64,000 nucleotides of DNA. It comes from an uncultured Clostridia bacterium (GTDB lineage: Bacteria > Bacillota > Clostridia > Oscillospirales > CAG-272). This document shows positions 18,085 through 29,100 of this stretch, in pieces. The notes below the pieces were generated by a model. That model had not been told where the DNA came from. It searched no databases and saw only the letters and a list, made by a program, of their open reading frames with translations. The first letter of the stretch is position 1; each line of letters starts with the position of its first letter. The position numbers and the translations under genes were made by a program. The stretch lies in assembly GCA_947624995.1 (NCBI GenBank), contig CANQMS010000001.1, positions 124,001-188,000 on the forward strand, written 5' to 3'.

Positions 18085-18993
18085 TTACTCCTCAAAAAGC
18101 GCGCGGGCAAAGTCCCGGTTGTCGAACGGCTCCATGTCGTCTATCCCCTCGCCGACACCGATATATTTGACAGGGATGCCGAGTTCCGATTTGATCGAGA
18201 TCACGATGCCTCCCTTGGCGGTCCCGTCGAGCTTTGTCAGGATAAGTCCCGTGATGTTTGCGGCATTTTTGAATTCCTTTGCCTGAACGACGGCGTTCTG
18301 CCCCGTTGTCGCATCGAGGACGAGCAGCGTTTCCCGCGCAGCGTCCGGCAGCTCGCGCGAGAGGACGCGGTCGATCTTCGAGAGCTCATCCATGAGATTT
18401 TTCTTGTTGTGTAGCCTCCCCGCCGTATCGACTATCAGAACGTCCGCACCGCGCCTCTTTGCGGCAGCTGCCGCGTCGAAGACGACAGCCGCCGGGTCGC
18501 TGCCCTCGTTCTGACGGATGAGCGTCGCGCCGGAGCGCTCGCACCAGACGGCAAGCTGGTCCGCCGCCGCCGCGCGGAACGTGTCCGCCGCCGCAACGAT
18601 AACTTTTTTGCCGCGCTTCACAAGATCCGCGGATATCTTTCCTATCGACGTCGTCTTTCCGACACCGTTGACGCCTATCACGAGTATGACGGACGGCACG
18701 GTCGACAGGTCGAGCGGCTCGCCCTCGCCGATCATGTCGGCGATTATTTCGTACAGCGCCGCCTTTGCGTCTGCGGCGTCCGTCAGTCTCTGCTCCTTGA
18801 TGCGTGTGCGGAGCTCGCCGAGGATTGCCTCCGTCGTCTCGACGCCGACATCAGCCGTGATCAGAGACTCCTCGAGCTCGTCGAGCATGTTCTCGTCTAT
18901 CCTGACAAAGCTCTGCATGACGCGGTCGATCCCGCCGAGTATGGCGTTTTTTGTCTTGCCTATACCGTTTTTAAGCTTTTCGTAAAATCCCAT
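18085..18993 (-). CDS. ftsY: Signal recognition particle receptor FtsY
   Basis: FtsY is the membrane-associated GTPase that receives SRP-ribosome complexes. The 302-residue protein has the NG domain without a long acidic A domain. Motifs are GVNGVGKTTSIGK (G1), DTFRAAAADQLA, LIVDTAGRLHNKKNLM (G3), and TKLDGTAKGG (G4). I chose ATG 18993 because AAGGAAATATA directly precedes it; the in-frame TTG upstream has no such site. It follows smc after 28 bases, a common clostridial order. Confidence 0.96.
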   Translation of the reverse strand: MGFYEKLKNGIGKTKNAILGGIDRVMQSFVRIDENMLDELEESLITADVGVETTEAILGELRTRIKEQRLTDAADAKAALYEIIADMIGEGEPLDLSTVPSVILVIGVNGVGKTTSIGKISADLVKRGKKVIVAAADTFRAAAADQLAVWCERSGATLIRQNEGSDPAAVVFDAAAAAKRRGADVLIVDTAGRLHNKKNLMDELSKIDRVLSRELPDAARETLLVLDATTGQNAVVQAKEFKNAANITGLILTKLDGTAKGGIVISIKSELGIPVKYIGVGEGIDDMEPFDNRDFARALFEE

Positions 18994-19021
18994 TATATTT
19001 CCTTCTTGAATACTCAAATCG

Positions 19022-22000
19022 TTATCCCGCCTGATTCGACGTGTATTTTTCCTTCGCCTCCACGTCGGAGGGATCGAGCGTCAGAACGCGCGAGATGCCG
19101 TGGCGCGGCATCGTTATACCGTAGAGCGAATCCGCAGTCTCCATCGTACCGCGCCTGTGCGTGATGAGGACGAACTGCATCTTGTCGGAATACCTCTTTA
19201 CATACGCGGCAAATCTGTCGACGTTGACCTCGTCGAGCGCCGACTCGATCTCGTCGAATATGCAGAACGGCGTCGGATTGACGTATATCATCGCAAAGAG
19301 CAGCGCTATCGCGACAAACGCCTGCTCGCCTCCGGACAAAAGCGACAGATTCTTGATCACCTTTCCGGGAGGCGCCGCCTTTATCTCGATGCCGCTCGTC
19401 AGGACGTTTTCCGGGTCGACGAGGTATAGCTCCGCCTCGCCTCCGCCGAACAGCTCGCGGAACACCTGCCCGAACCGCTCATTGATCTTCGAGAACGCCT
19501 CGGTGAAGCTCACCTCCATGTCGTGCTCGAGCCCCTCGATTATCGAGGTCAGTTCATCCTTTGCGGCTGTGAGGTCCGCCATCTGCCGCGAGAGGTACTC
19601 GTACCGCTCGCTGACCTCTTTATATTCGTCTATCGCCCCGACATTGACGGAGCCGAGCGCGCGGAGCTTGTTTCTGCACTCGGTCAGCTCCGCCCGTACT
19701 TCCCCGCGATTCTTTTCGTCGACCTCGGGGTACGAGAGCTTTTTTGCCTGTTCCTCCGCCGCGGAAAGCGTCAGCTCGTATTCGTCCCACAGACGGGCGA
19801 CCATTTTTTCGTATTCGGACGCCAGCGCGAGCTTTTTCTGCTCGTTTTTCATATGCGTGCGGACGACGTTTTCCTTCTCATCCGTCTTCTCGCGTATCTT
19901 GCGGCGCAGCTCGACCTGCCTCGCCTCGAACTCCATATTGCCGGATTCGAGCTTCGCGCGTTCATTCTCCGCCAAGCCGAGCTCTGTCTCGGTCTTTCCG
20001 TGGGCAGCCCTGTTTTCTTCCTTCTCCGTTTCGAGCTTTTTTATGTGATCCGAGAGCTCGAGGACGCGCGTCTCATACTGCCGGCACATCTCGAGATATT
20101 CCTCGCGCCTGTGCGCGCGCTCCTCGCCGAGCGCCTTTGCCGATTCGATCTCGGCATCCCTGCGGGCGAGCTCGACCATCGCCTCGGAAACGGCGGCTGC
20201 CGCCGCGTCGCGGGCGTCCTCGGCTCCGTGCCTCTCTATATCGAGCGCCTCGCGCGCTTTCTTTACCTTGAGGACCGCTTCCTCCGCCTCGCGGCTCGCC
20301 TCCGCGAGCTCGCGCATATCCGCCTCATATCTGCCGGACAGCGTCTGCCGCGCCTCAAAATCGGCGCGGAGCTGTTCTATCAGCGATACGGTCGCGTCAT
20401 ACTGAGCGGACGCCGTATCGCGCGACGACATCGCGGCTCGCATCATCGTGTCCATCATGTCGCGGCGCGCGCGCTCGCCTTCGAGCGCATTTTTATGCGA
20501 CGAACGCTTCTTTTCCGCGTCGGCTATTTCGGAAGACAGCCGTTCGCACTCGCGGTCGCGCAGCGATTTTTCCGCGCGCAGCGACCGTATCTCGCCCGAA
20601 CGGGTGAGCATCCCGCTCTCCTTCCTTGCAGAACCGCCGGTGAACGAGCCGCCCGCGTTTATCTGCTGACCGTCGAGCGTCACCGCGCGGAGCCTGTACC
20701 CGCTCGCACGCGCCGCCTCAGTCGCGTGATCGAGATCGTCGAAGACACACGTCCTGCCGAGGAGATAGCGGATCACGCCGTCAAACATCTTGTCGTACCC
20801 GACAAGGTCGGCGGCAACGCCTAAATATCCCTGTTTGGCTGACGCGTCGCGCACCTCTCTGCCCGGCTCCTGCGCCCTGACGGCGGAGACGGGATAAAAC
20901 GTCGCGCGCCCGGCGCCGCCGCGCTGCAAATACCTGATCGCAGCCTTTGCGGTCGATTCGTCGTCGACAACGATGTTCTGAAGGTTCGCTCCGAGAGCCG
21001 TCTCGACCGCAGTGACATACTGTGCCGGGACAGTTATCAGCCGCGATACGGGTCCGTACACTTTCCCGCCTATCGCGCCGCCCGCGGCGCCGTCCATCAC
21101 GTATTTGACCGACCTGCCGTACCCCTCGAAGTTTTCTTCTAGCCTGACGAGCGCATCTATCCTGTGCGCGAGCGCCTCGGATGTGGCGCGCGCCGTACTA
21201 AGCGCGGATTTTTTTTCCGAAAGGATCCCCTCGTCCTCGGCGAGCTTTTCCTCCGCCTCCGCGATCACGGCGGCGGACTTTGCGATCCCTGCCTCGAATT
21301 CCGAGACGGACTCGGAATCCTCCTTCGCCTTCTTTTTATATTCCGCCGCAGACGCTTCGTATTTGGCGATCTCGTCCGAAACGGACGCGTTCTTCGCCGC
21401 GTCCTCCTTCGCCGTGCCTGAAATAACGTTCAGCCGGACCTTGCAGTCGACGTTTTTCTCCTCGAGCCTGTGCTGCTCGGTCAGCATTTCTTCGAGCTTC
21501 AGCGTCATTTCAGAAAGCTCGGTCTCCTTGGCGGAAAGCGCCGCGCGCTTTTCCTCGAGCGCGCACTGCGTGTCGTCGCGCGCTTTTTCAGCCGCGGCGA
21601 GAGTCTCTCTGACCTCGTCCTCCGCCGTCTCGGCGTCGGCGATCATCTTTGACGCCGCCTCGGCGTTTCTGCGGTACTCCTCGATCTGAGATTCGCTCCG
21701 CTCAAGGTCTGTCGTCATCGACCTGTACTCACCGTCGAGCCTCGAAAGCTCTGTGGAAAGCGAGCGTATCGTTTCGTAAGCGCGCTCGGAGGAAGCCTTG
21801 TTTTTCTGCGAAGATTCGAGCAAACGCTCGCTCTGCGCTTCGAGTCCCTCGATCGTATCCGTGATCATCTCGAGCGCATGCTCGGAAAGCGCGAATTCGT
21901 CCTCCGCCTTCTGCTGCTCTGTGTGCAGGCGGCGGCTGTCGAATATGGACAGCATAATGTCCGCGCGGCGGTGTCTTTCATAAAGATCGAGATACTTTCG

Positions 22001-22642
22001 CGCGCGCTCCGCCTCCCGTTCGAGCGGACCGACGCGCCCCTCGAGCTCTGAAATAATGTCGCCGACCCTGACCATGTTTTCTTCCGACGCCAAAAGCTGC
22101 CGCTCCGCGTCCTGACGCATATGCCTGTACTTTGAAATACCGGCAGCCTCATCGAAAACGCCGCGGCGCTCCTCGCTCTTGCGCGAGATGATCTCTGCGA
22201 TCTTGCCCTGACCTATTACGGAGTAGCCCTCTCTGCCTATGCCGGTGTTCATGAACAGCCCGTGGATGTCCTTGAGCCTGACGGGGCGTTTGTTTATGAA
22301 ATACTCGCTCTCGCCCGCCTTATAATAGCGGCGCGTCACCGTCACCTCATCGTACGGCAGGTCGATCTTTCCGTTTTCGTCCGTATTTTCGAATGTGACC
22401 GAGACCTCTGCGTACCCCATCGGGTTGCGCCCGTCGGCACCGGCGAATATAACATCCTCCATCTTCGTGCCGCGTATGTTCTTGCTCGATATCTCGCCGA
22501 GGACCCAGCGCATCGCGTCCGTTATGTTGGATTTGCCGCTTCCGTTCGGTCCGACAATGACGGTCGAGCCGTGGTTGAACTCGATCTTCGTCCTGTCGGG
22601 GAACGATTTGAAGCCCTGCATTTCAAGTGATTTTAAGTACAC
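19022..22642 (-). CDS. smc: Chromosome segregation protein SMC
   Basis: SMC forms the ring of the bacterial condensin with ScpA and ScpB, which are encoded at 37.1-38.4 kb. The 1206-residue protein has Walker A GPNGSGKSN (31-39), long coiled coils either side of a hinge (around residues 500-660, including GRSVKYVMDGAAGGAIGG), the signature LSGGEQAFVAIALLF and Walker B PFCIFDEIESALDEVN, then ITHRRGTME. The start codon is GTG at 22642 with AAAAGGAAAA upstream. It lies 14 bases after the radical SAM gene. Confidence 0.97.
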   Translation of the reverse strand: MYLKSLEMQGFKSFPDRTKIEFNHGSTVIVGPNGSGKSNITDAMRWVLGEISSKNIRGTKMEDVIFAGADGRNPMGYAEVSVTFENTDENGKIDLPYDEVTVTRRYYKAGESEYFINKRPVRLKDIHGLFMNTGIGREGYSVIGQGKIAEIISRKSEERRGVFDEAAGISKYRHMRQDAERQLLASEENMVRVGDIISELEGRVGPLEREAERARKYLDLYERHRRADIMLSIFDSRRLHTEQQKAEDEFALSEHALEMITDTIEGLEAQSERLLESSQKNKASSERAYETIRSLSTELSRLDGEYRSMTTDLERSESQIEEYRRNAEAASKMIADAETAEDEVRETLAAAEKARDDTQCALEEKRAALSAKETELSEMTLKLEEMLTEQHRLEEKNVDCKVRLNVISGTAKEDAAKNASVSDEIAKYEASAAEYKKKAKEDSESVSEFEAGIAKSAAVIAEAEEKLAEDEGILSEKKSALSTARATSEALAHRIDALVRLEENFEGYGRSVKYVMDGAAGGAIGGKVYGPVSRLITVPAQYVTAVETALGANLQNIVVDDESTAKAAIRYLQRGGAGRATFYPVSAVRAQEPGREVRDASAKQGYLGVAADLVGYDKMFDGVIRYLLGRTCVFDDLDHATEAARASGYRLRAVTLDGQQINAGGSFTGGSARKESGMLTRSGEIRSLRAEKSLRDRECERLSSEIADAEKKRSSHKNALEGERARRDMMDTMMRAAMSSRDTASAQYDATVSLIEQLRADFEARQTLSGRYEADMRELAEASREAEEAVLKVKKAREALDIERHGAEDARDAAAAAVSEAMVELARRDAEIESAKALGEERAHRREEYLEMCRQYETRVLELSDHIKKLETEKEENRAAHGKTETELGLAENERAKLESGNMEFEARQVELRRKIREKTDEKENVVRTHMKNEQKKLALASEYEKMVARLWDEYELTLSAAEEQAKKLSYPEVDEKNRGEVRAELTECRNKLRALGSVNVGAIDEYKEVSERYEYLSRQMADLTAAKDELTSIIEGLEHDMEVSFTEAFSKINERFGQVFRELFGGGEAELYLVDPENVLTSGIEIKAAPPGKVIKNLSLLSGGEQAFVAIALLFAMIYVNPTPFCIFDEIESALDEVNVDRFAAYVKRYSDKMQFVLITHRRGTMETADSLYGITMPRHGISRVLTLDPSDVEAKEKYTSNQAG

Positions 22643-22656
22643 GTTTACTTTTCCTT

Positions 22657-23664
22657 TTAGTCTGTCACTGTCTTTATCTCATAGCCCGAAAGCGCGCCGT
22701 CCTCACGGAAAAGGAGCCTTCGCGGCTTATATTCTTCGTTTATCGCACATCTGTTGCAGCCCCTGTTGCCGACCGCCTTCGAGACCGCGCCCCGCGGCAC
22801 GCAGACCGTGAGCGTCCGCCCCTCGGTACGCACGCCCGCAAGGGATGCACGGATCTTTTTCAAAAACAGCCTCGACGACGAGAGCTCGCCGATCGACGCG
22901 TGGTTCGGACCTGCCTCGTATTCGTCGTTGTGAAGGTTCTCGCTGTCGCACAGCCCGACGCGCAGCACCCGCACGCCGGCTCTGTCGAAAATTTCGAGGA
23001 CATCCGCCGTCCTCGCGACCGCCTCCCCGACGGAGAGCGGCTCATATTCGCCGCGGCGCATCATCTCCGAAAGCGCCGTGCCGCGGAAAACTATCGTCGG
23101 GTACACCCTTGCCTCACGGCAGCCGCAGTCGGCAATAAAGCGCGCGCAGTCGATCTCGTCCTCTGGCGACGAACCCGGCAGACCTATCATCATCTGACCG
23201 CCGACAGTGTACCCGCGCTCCCTCAAAAGCTCGCATGCCCGGCGAGAATCCTCTTTTCCGTGTCCGCGCTCGGAGAGGGCGAGCACCCGATCCGACACGG
23301 ACTGTATTCCGAGCTCGACCGTCCCGACCGTATATCGGTCAAGGATGTCGAGTATCTCGCCGCTGATATAGTCGGGTCTTGTCGAGCAGCGTATGCGCGA
23401 GACCCTGCCGGCAGAAACGTATCTCTCCGCGCGGTCGAGCAGATCAGTCATCACCCCGCGGTCAATGCCCGTGAACGAGCCGCCGAAAAAGGCGATCTCG
23501 CAGTCGTCCTCGGGCGAAACCGTCCGGAGCGCACGTTCAATTACCGAGTCGAGCTCCGCGGGATCGAACGCGGCTGTGCCGGAGATAGTTTTCTGATTGC
23601 AGAAAACGCACGTGTGCGGGCAGCCGAGATGCGGAATGAAGACGGGGATGTTTACGTGTCTCAC
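22657..23664 (-). CDS. Radical SAM protein (Elp3-like family)
   Basis: The 335-residue protein has the iron-sulfur cluster motif CPHTCVFC (Cys15, Cys19, Cys22), the FFGGSFTG segment, and the TVELGIQSVSD and GGQMMIGLPGSS strands of the SAM barrel. It is close to the clostridial Elp3-like proteins found between rnc and smc. It lacks the GNAT acetyltransferase domain of true Elp3, so its substrate is unknown, although an RNA modification role is conceivable. The start is a GTG overlapping the rnc stop by 4 bases. Confidence 0.87.
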   Translation of the reverse strand: MRHVNIPVFIPHLGCPHTCVFCNQKTISGTAAFDPAELDSVIERALRTVSPEDDCEIAFFGGSFTGIDRGVMTDLLDRAERYVSAGRVSRIRCSTRPDYISGEILDILDRYTVGTVELGIQSVSDRVLALSERGHGKEDSRRACELLRERGYTVGGQMMIGLPGSSPEDEIDCARFIADCGCREARVYPTIVFRGTALSEMMRRGEYEPLSVGEAVARTADVLEIFDRAGVRVLRVGLCDSENLHNDEYEAGPNHASIGELSSSRLFLKKIRASLAGVRTEGRTLTVCVPRGAVSKAVGNRGCNRCAINEEYKPRRLLFREDGALSGYEIKTVTD

Positions 23665-24386
23665 CCTTCGTCCACCCCGAACAGGCGCAGCGCTTCCTTC
23701 GCCGCCGCCTGCTCCGCCGCGCGCTTTGAGTGCCCTTCTCCGTGACCGATCACGTTGCTGTTGAGCCTTGCCTCGACCGTGAAAACCTTTGCGTGTGCCG
23801 GACCTTCCTCGCCGGTCACCGCGTATTCGAGGCGCTCGCCGTCCGCCTGCTGTATAACCTGCTGCAAAAGCGTCTTGTAGTCAAAATAGTCCGTCGTGCT
23901 GCCGAGCCGTTCAAGCTCGTCCTTTACATACGGCAGGATGAACGCGGCGACGGCGCCTTTGCCGTCCCCCCCGGACGACTCGTCGTCTATATATACAGCC
24001 GCTATCAGCGCCTCGTAAGCGTCCGAAATGATAGACTTGCGGTGCCTGCCGTCGCCCCTGTCCTCGCCCCTGCCGAGATACAGAAACTCGCCGAGCCCTA
24101 TCTTTTCCGCATATTCCGCGAGCGCTCCCTCGCAGACGAGGGAGGCGCGTATACGCGTCAGCTCCCCCTCCTGCTTACTCTTGTAGCTCCCGAAAAGATA
24201 CTCGCTGACGATGAGCGACAGTATCGAGTCGCCGAAGAATTCGAGTCTCTCGTTGCACGCGCCCCGCCCGCGGTTCTCGTTCGAATACGAAGAATGAGTC
24301 ATGGCGCGCACGGCTAAATCTTTATTTCTGAATGTATAGCCGATCCTTTGCTCAAGCAGTTCTATCGGCAGCGGATAATCCTGCAC
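23661..24386 (-). CDS. rnc: Ribonuclease III
   Basis: RNase III cuts double-stranded RNA in rRNA maturation and mRNA decay. The 241-residue protein has the catalytic signature NERLEFFGDSIL near the N-terminus, a second acidic site around DAYEALIAAVYID, and a C-terminal dsRNA-binding domain (DYKTLLQQVIQ onward). I prefer the GTG at 24386 because GAGGGAGG lies eight bases before it; an in-frame ATG at 24404 and a TTG at 24428 are less well placed. It follows plsX. Confidence 0.95.
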   Translation of the reverse strand: MQDYPLPIELLEQRIGYTFRNKDLAVRAMTHSSYSNENRGRGACNERLEFFGDSILSLIVSEYLFGSYKSKQEGELTRIRASLVCEGALAEYAEKIGLGEFLYLGRGEDRGDGRHRKSIISDAYEALIAAVYIDDESSGGDGKGAVAAFILPYVKDELERLGSTTDYFDYKTLLQQVIQQADGERLEYAVTGEEGPAHAKVFTVEARLNSNVIGHGEGHSKRAAEQAAAKEALRLFGVDEG

Positions 24387-24434
24387 AGTCGACGCCTCCC
24401 TCATTAAATTTGTTTCGAAGTCACACAAGCCCGT

Positions 24435-25472
24435 TCACTCGCCGTCTGTGATGTCGACGCCGAGCGCGTCGAGCTCGGAGCGCATTTTGCCGATGACGTC
24501 AAGCTCAACGTATCTTTCCGCCGCGAGTATCGCCGTATATATCGCGCGCCCGTTCGAGCTGCCGTGCGCCTTGAAGACGGGCTTGTCGAGCCCGAGCAGC
24601 GGCGCGCCGCCGTGCTCGGACGAGTCGAGCGAATGCTTCATCTCGCGCAGCTTCGGCTTGACGATCATATACGAAAGCCCGGCGAGCGCGCCGGACGAAT
24701 AGATCTCGCGCAGCTTGCCGAACATGAATTTTCCCATGCCCTCACACAGCTTGAGAACAACGTTCCCCGTGAAGCCGTCGCAGACGATCACGTCGCACGG
24801 GCCGAACGGGATCTCCCGCGCCTCGATGTTGCCGACGAAATTCAGTCCGGAATCCGAGAGCAGATGATACGCCTCGACGCTCATCTCGTTGCCCTTGCAC
24901 TCCTCCGTCCCGTTGTTCAGAAGTCCTATGCGAGGACTTTCAAGTCCGAACACAGCCTTCATATACGCGGAACCGATGACAGCCCACTGATAGAGATACT
25001 CCGGCTTCGCCGTCGGATTAGCGCCGGAATCCATAAGAAGCGTAGGCTGCGGGAACGGCATTATTACCGCGATCCCGGGACGCCGCACGCCCGCGAGCCT
25101 GCCGACAAAGAGCGAGCTGCCCATGTGGAGCGCGCCCGTACTCCCGGCGGAAACGAACGAGTCGCCGACGGCGCCGTAAACGTTGCGCCTGTTATCGGTC
25201 AGCATCTTCAGCCCGACAGCCATCGAGCACTCCTTTTTGCTCTTTGCCATAAGCAGCGGCGGGTCCTCCATGGATATCGCGATATCCGTGTGGACGATGT
25301 CTATGCCGTCGAGCGAGACGCCTGCCGCCTTTGCCGCCGCGTCGATCTTCTCCCTGTCGCCGACGAGCGTGAGCTCCGCTTTTCCGGAAAGCTCGTCCCT
25401 TGCCTTCGCGGCTCCTTCGACGACGGCGCCGGGCGCGTTGTCGCCGCCCATGGCGTCGATAATGATCCTCAT
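24435..25472 (-). CDS. plsX: Phosphate acyltransferase PlsX
   Basis: PlsX converts acyl-ACP to acyl-phosphate, the first step of phospholipid synthesis in most Gram-positives. The 345-residue protein begins [20 protein letters not shown] and keeps the [12 protein letters not shown] and [12 protein letters not shown] motifs. AGGAGGGG lies five bases before the ATG. The start overlaps the trmFO stop by 4 bases. There is no fapR or fab gene in the neighbourhood. Confidence 0.96.
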   Translation of the reverse strand: MRIIIDAMGGDNAPGAVVEGAAKARDELSGKAELTLVGDREKIDAAAKAAGVSLDGIDIVHTDIAISMEDPPLLMAKSKKECSMAVGLKMLTDNRRNVYGAVGDSFVSAGSTGALHMGSSLFVGRLAGVRRPGIAVIMPFPQPTLLMDSGANPTAKPEYLYQWAVIGSAYMKAVFGLESPRIGLLNNGTEECKGNEMSVEAYHLLSDSGLNFVGNIEAREIPFGPCDVIVCDGFTGNVVLKLCEGMGKFMFGKLREIYSSGALAGLSYMIVKPKLREMKHSLDSSEHGGAPLLGLDKPVFKAHGSSNGRAIYTAILAAERYVELDVIGKMRSELDALGVDITDGE

Positions 25473-26797
25473 ATCAACCCCTCCTCCTTTATTTTATCCA
25501 TTTCCTCGAGCGCGCGCCGCGCGTACTCCTCGCCGCGCGCGCGTTTGCCGCCGCGCACCTTTTTGCCGAGCGGCGCTATGATCCCGAAATTTGCGTTCAT
25601 AGGCTGAAAATTTCCCGAAAGCCCGCCTCCGGCGACGTAGGCGCCCATCGCGCCCGTCATCGTTGCATCCGGAAGGATGAGCTCGTCCTCGCCGACGGCT
25701 CGCCGCGCCGCGTTTATCCCGGCATAAAGCCCGGACGCCGCGCTCTCAACGTAGCCTTCGACACCTGTCATCTGCCCGGCAAAATAAAGATCCGGGCGGG
25801 TGATCACCGAATATGTGCGCGTGAGCAGCCCGGGCGAGTCGATATATGTATTCCTGTGCATCACGCCGTAGCGCAGAAATTCGGCATTTTCGAGCCCGGG
25901 GATCATTCCGAACACGCGCCTCTGCTCGGGAAAGGCGAGATGCGTCTGGAATCCGACGAGATTGAACATCGACCCCGCGGTATCCTCGCGGCGGAGCTGC
26001 ACGACGGCGTATGCCTCGCGCCCCGTCCTCGGGTCGGGGAGACCGACCGGCTTCATCGGTCCGAACCGGAGCGTGTCGCGTCCGCGCGCCGCCATCACTT
26101 CAACGGGCATGCACCCCTCAAAGACGTTCAGGCTGCCGTCGTCCCCGTGCAGCTCCGCGACGCGCGCGGAAACGAGCGCGTCGTAAAACGCGTCGTATTC
26201 TTCCTTTGTCATCGGGCAGTTCAGATAGTCGGACGCTTCCCCGCGCCCGTACCGTGACGCGAAATACGCGCGGTCATAGTCGACGGTCCCGCCGTCAACT
26301 ATCGGCGCTGCCGCGTCAAAAAAGTGCAGTCCCGAGCGCCCGAGAGTCTTTTCTATCGAGCGAGACAAAGCGTCGCTCGTGAGAGGTCCCGTCGCAATGA
26401 CGGTGACGGCGCCGTCGTCATCCGGCACCTCCGTCACCTCGCGTTCGATAACGGATATATTGCCGTTCGAACGGATCTTTCCCGTTATATACTTCGAAAA
26501 TTCGTTTCTGTCGACGGCGAGGGCGGACCCCGCCGGGACGCGCGTTTTGTCTGCCGCCTCCATTATAAGCGACGAGGCGCGGCGCATCTCTTCCTTCAGC
26601 AGCCCGACAGCGTTCGAGACTTCGTTCGACCGGAGCGAATTCGAGCATACGAGCTCAGCCATTCCGTCCGTTTTGTGCGCCGGCGTGCGCATCCCGGGCT
26701 TCATCTCGTAAAGCTCGACGCGGACGCCGCGGCGCGCCACCTGCCACGCAGCCTCGCACCCGGCGAGCCCCGCTCCGATCACGCGGACCGGTCTCAC
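25469..26797 (-). CDS. trmFO: Folate/FAD-dependent tRNA (uracil-5-)-methyltransferase
   Basis: TrmFO methylates U54 of the tRNA T loop using methylenetetrahydrofolate. The 442-residue protein has the N-terminal FAD fold [16 protein letters not shown], the [20 protein letters not shown] block and [21 protein letters not shown] near the C-terminus. The start is GTG at 26797, overlapping the topA stop in a GTGA junction; this topA-trmFO order is typical for Bacillota. Confidence 0.95.
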   Translation of the reverse strand: MRPVRVIGAGLAGCEAAWQVARRGVRVELYEMKPGMRTPAHKTDGMAELVCSNSLRSNEVSNAVGLLKEEMRRASSLIMEAADKTRVPAGSALAVDRNEFSKYITGKIRSNGNISVIEREVTEVPDDDGAVTVIATGPLTSDALSRSIEKTLGRSGLHFFDAAAPIVDGGTVDYDRAYFASRYGRGEASDYLNCPMTKEEYDAFYDALVSARVAELHGDDGSLNVFEGCMPVEVMAARGRDTLRFGPMKPVGLPDPRTGREAYAVVQLRREDTAGSMFNLVGFQTHLAFPEQRRVFGMIPGLENAEFLRYGVMHRNTYIDSPGLLTRTYSVITRPDLYFAGQMTGVEGYVESAASGLYAGINAARRAVGEDELILPDATMTGAMGAYVAGGGLSGNFQPMNANFGIIAPLGKKVRGGKRARGEEYARRALEEMDKIKEEGLI

Positions 26798-29061
26798 TTC
26801 TCTTCGTCCTCCGTCTCGCGCTTGTACCCGCAGCCCTCCGTCTTGCAGATGAGCAGCGGTTTTCCCTTCTTATGATACAGCATGCCGCCGCACTTCGGGC
26901 ATTTTTCCGCCGTAGGTCTGTCCCATGACGAAAAGTCGCACTCGGGATATCGGACGCAGCTGTAAAACATCGACTTGTTCCGCCCCCACTTCGTGAGTAT
27001 GTCCGAGCCGCATTTCGGGCACGGAACATCTATCTTCTGCCCGTACGGTCTTGTATATTTGCACTTCGGATAGTTGACGCACGCATAGAAGTTGCCGAAT
27101 CTGCCGTGGCGCAGGACCATGTCGCCGCCGCAGACCTCGCATTTGAGATCTATCGCCGGTGCGGGTTCGGCGGGCGCCGGTGTGGGCTCGGACTTTTCGA
27201 GCGGCTTCGTGTTTTTACATTCCGGATAGTTCGGGCACGCCGCGAACTTTCCGTAGCGCCCGCTCTTGACGACCATGCGCGCCCCGCACTTTTCGCAGAT
27301 CATGTCCGTTTCCTCGGGCGGAAGGTCCATCTTTACCGCCGTTTTGTTGGCGTGCTCGAGCTCCTCGGAAAATCCCTTATAAAATTCGCCGAGAACCGTT
27401 TCCATCGAGCGCTTTCCTTCCTCGATCTCGTCAAGGCGTGTCTCCATAGTCGCCGTGAACTGGCAGTCGACGATGTCCGGAAAGCTCTCTTTCATCAGCT
27501 TTGTCGTCGTCTCGCCGAGGGACGTCGGCAAAAGCGACTTTCCCTGCCGCGTCACGTAACCGCGCTGCGTTATCGTCGGGACGATCATCGGGAAGGTGCT
27601 CGGTCTGCCTATGCCCAGCTCCTCAAGATATTTTATTAAAGACGCCTCGGTATATCTTGCCGGCGGCTCCGTATAGTGCTGCTCCGGGTCAATGTCGCAG
27701 AGCTTCATGCGGTCGCCGCCGTTTATGGGCGGCAGCAGCTTTTCTCCGCCGTCTCCATTGTCGCCGTTGTCGCCGCCCTCGCCCTCGTCGGTCGATTCCT
27801 CGTATACGGCGAGGAAGCCCGAGAACTTTACGGTGCTGCCGTTCGCGCGGAAGATATTTTCGCCCGAGATAAAGCTCACCGAAACGGCTGCTATCTCCGC
27901 CGACGCCATCTGGCTCGCGACAAATCGGTTCCATATGAGCTTATAGAGCCTGTACTGGTCCACCGAAAGCATCCGGCGGATCTTTGTAGGCTCGAGCTTC
28001 ATGTTCGCGGGGCGTATCGCCTCGTGCGCGTCCTGCGCGCCCGCTCTCGTTTTATACTGTCTCGGCGACAGCGGCGCGTATTTTGCGCCGTATTTTTCGT
28101 TTATATATGAGAGAGCCTCGCCCTGCGCCTCGGTCGAAACGCGGACAGAGTCCGTCCTCATGTACGTGATAAGACCCTGCACGCCGCCGAACTCGGGACC
28201 GAGATCGACGCCCTCGTAGAGCTCCTGCGCGGCGCGCATCGTCCTCCCGGACTGGAAATTGAGCTTGCGCGACGCCTCCTGCTGGAGTGTCGACGTCGTG
28301 AACGGCGGGGACGGCTGGCGCAGCTTTGTCGTATGCTTCACCTCGTCGGCGACAAACCCCGCTCTCTTTGACGACTCGACGACCTTCATCGCCGCCGCCT
28401 CGTTCGTAAGCGTTACTTTCCCGCTGCCGTTCCCCCAGAACCGCGCCTTGACCGGCTCGCCCTCCGGGGTCTCGAGCATCGCGTCGACGGTCCAGTATTC
28501 CTCCGGAACGAATGCACGTATCTCCTCCTCGCGATCAACGATTATCCGCGTCGCGACGGACTGCACGCGCCCGGCGGAAAGCCCGCTGCGCACCGTGTTC
28601 CAAAGATACGGGGAGAGCTTGTATCCGACAATGCGGTCAAGTATGCGGCGCGCCTGCTGCGCGTTGACAAGACCCATGTCGAGCGTCCTCGGATGCTTTA
28701 TGGATTCGCGGACAACGTTCTTCGTGATCTCATTGAACGTCACGCGCTGCTTGCCGTCAAGCGGGATGCCGAGCGCGACGGAAAGGTGCCACGCGATCGC
28801 CTCGCCCTCGCGGTCCGGGTCCGTTGCGAGCAGGACGCGGTCAGCGCTCCTGACCTCGCGGCGCAGCTCCTTTATCAGATCGCCCTTGCCGCGGATATTG
28901 ATATACTTCGGCTTGAAATTATCGTCGACATCGACGCCGAGCGTGCTTTTCGGCAGATCCCTGACGTGACCCTTCGACGCCACGACCCTGTAGCTCGAGC
29001 CGAGATAGCCTTTTACCGTCTTCGCCTTTGTCGGCGACTCCATAATTATAAGTGTTGACAT
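26794..29061 (-). CDS. topA: DNA topoisomerase I
   Basis: TopA relaxes negative supercoils. The 755-residue protein has the TOPRIM fold ([12 protein letters not shown] at the start, [15 protein letters not shown]), the active tyrosine at about 300 in [10 protein letters not shown], and four C-terminal zinc ribbons beginning [24 protein letters not shown] and CPKCGGML, the last with a looser CKTEGC second half. I placed the start at ATG 29061, six bases after AAGG; an in-frame GTG at 29067 overlaps that site. Confidence 0.97.
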   Translation of the reverse strand: MSTLIIMESPTKAKTVKGYLGSSYRVVASKGHVRDLPKSTLGVDVDDNFKPKYINIRGKGDLIKELRREVRSADRVLLATDPDREGEAIAWHLSVALGIPLDGKQRVTFNEITKNVVRESIKHPRTLDMGLVNAQQARRILDRIVGYKLSPYLWNTVRSGLSAGRVQSVATRIIVDREEEIRAFVPEEYWTVDAMLETPEGEPVKARFWGNGSGKVTLTNEAAAMKVVESSKRAGFVADEVKHTTKLRQPSPPFTTSTLQQEASRKLNFQSGRTMRAAQELYEGVDLGPEFGGVQGLITYMRTDSVRVSTEAQGEALSYINEKYGAKYAPLSPRQYKTRAGAQDAHEAIRPANMKLEPTKIRRMLSVDQYRLYKLIWNRFVASQMASAEIAAVSVSFISGENIFRANGSTVKFSGFLAVYEESTDEGEGGDNGDNGDGGEKLLPPINGGDRMKLCDIDPEQHYTEPPARYTEASLIKYLEELGIGRPSTFPMIVPTITQRGYVTRQGKSLLPTSLGETTTKLMKESFPDIVDCQFTATMETRLDEIEEGKRSMETVLGEFYKGFSEELEHANKTAVKMDLPPEETDMICEKCGARMVVKSGRYGKFAACPNYPECKNTKPLEKSEPTPAPAEPAPAIDLKCEVCGGDMVLRHGRFGNFYACVNYPKCKYTRPYGQKIDVPCPKCGSDILTKWGRNKSMFYSCVRYPECDFSSWDRPTAEKCPKCGGMLYHKKGKPLLICKTEGCGYKRETEDEEK

Positions 29062-29100
29062 ATCCACCCTTATTCCGTTTTATATTTTTTTAAGCAGCGG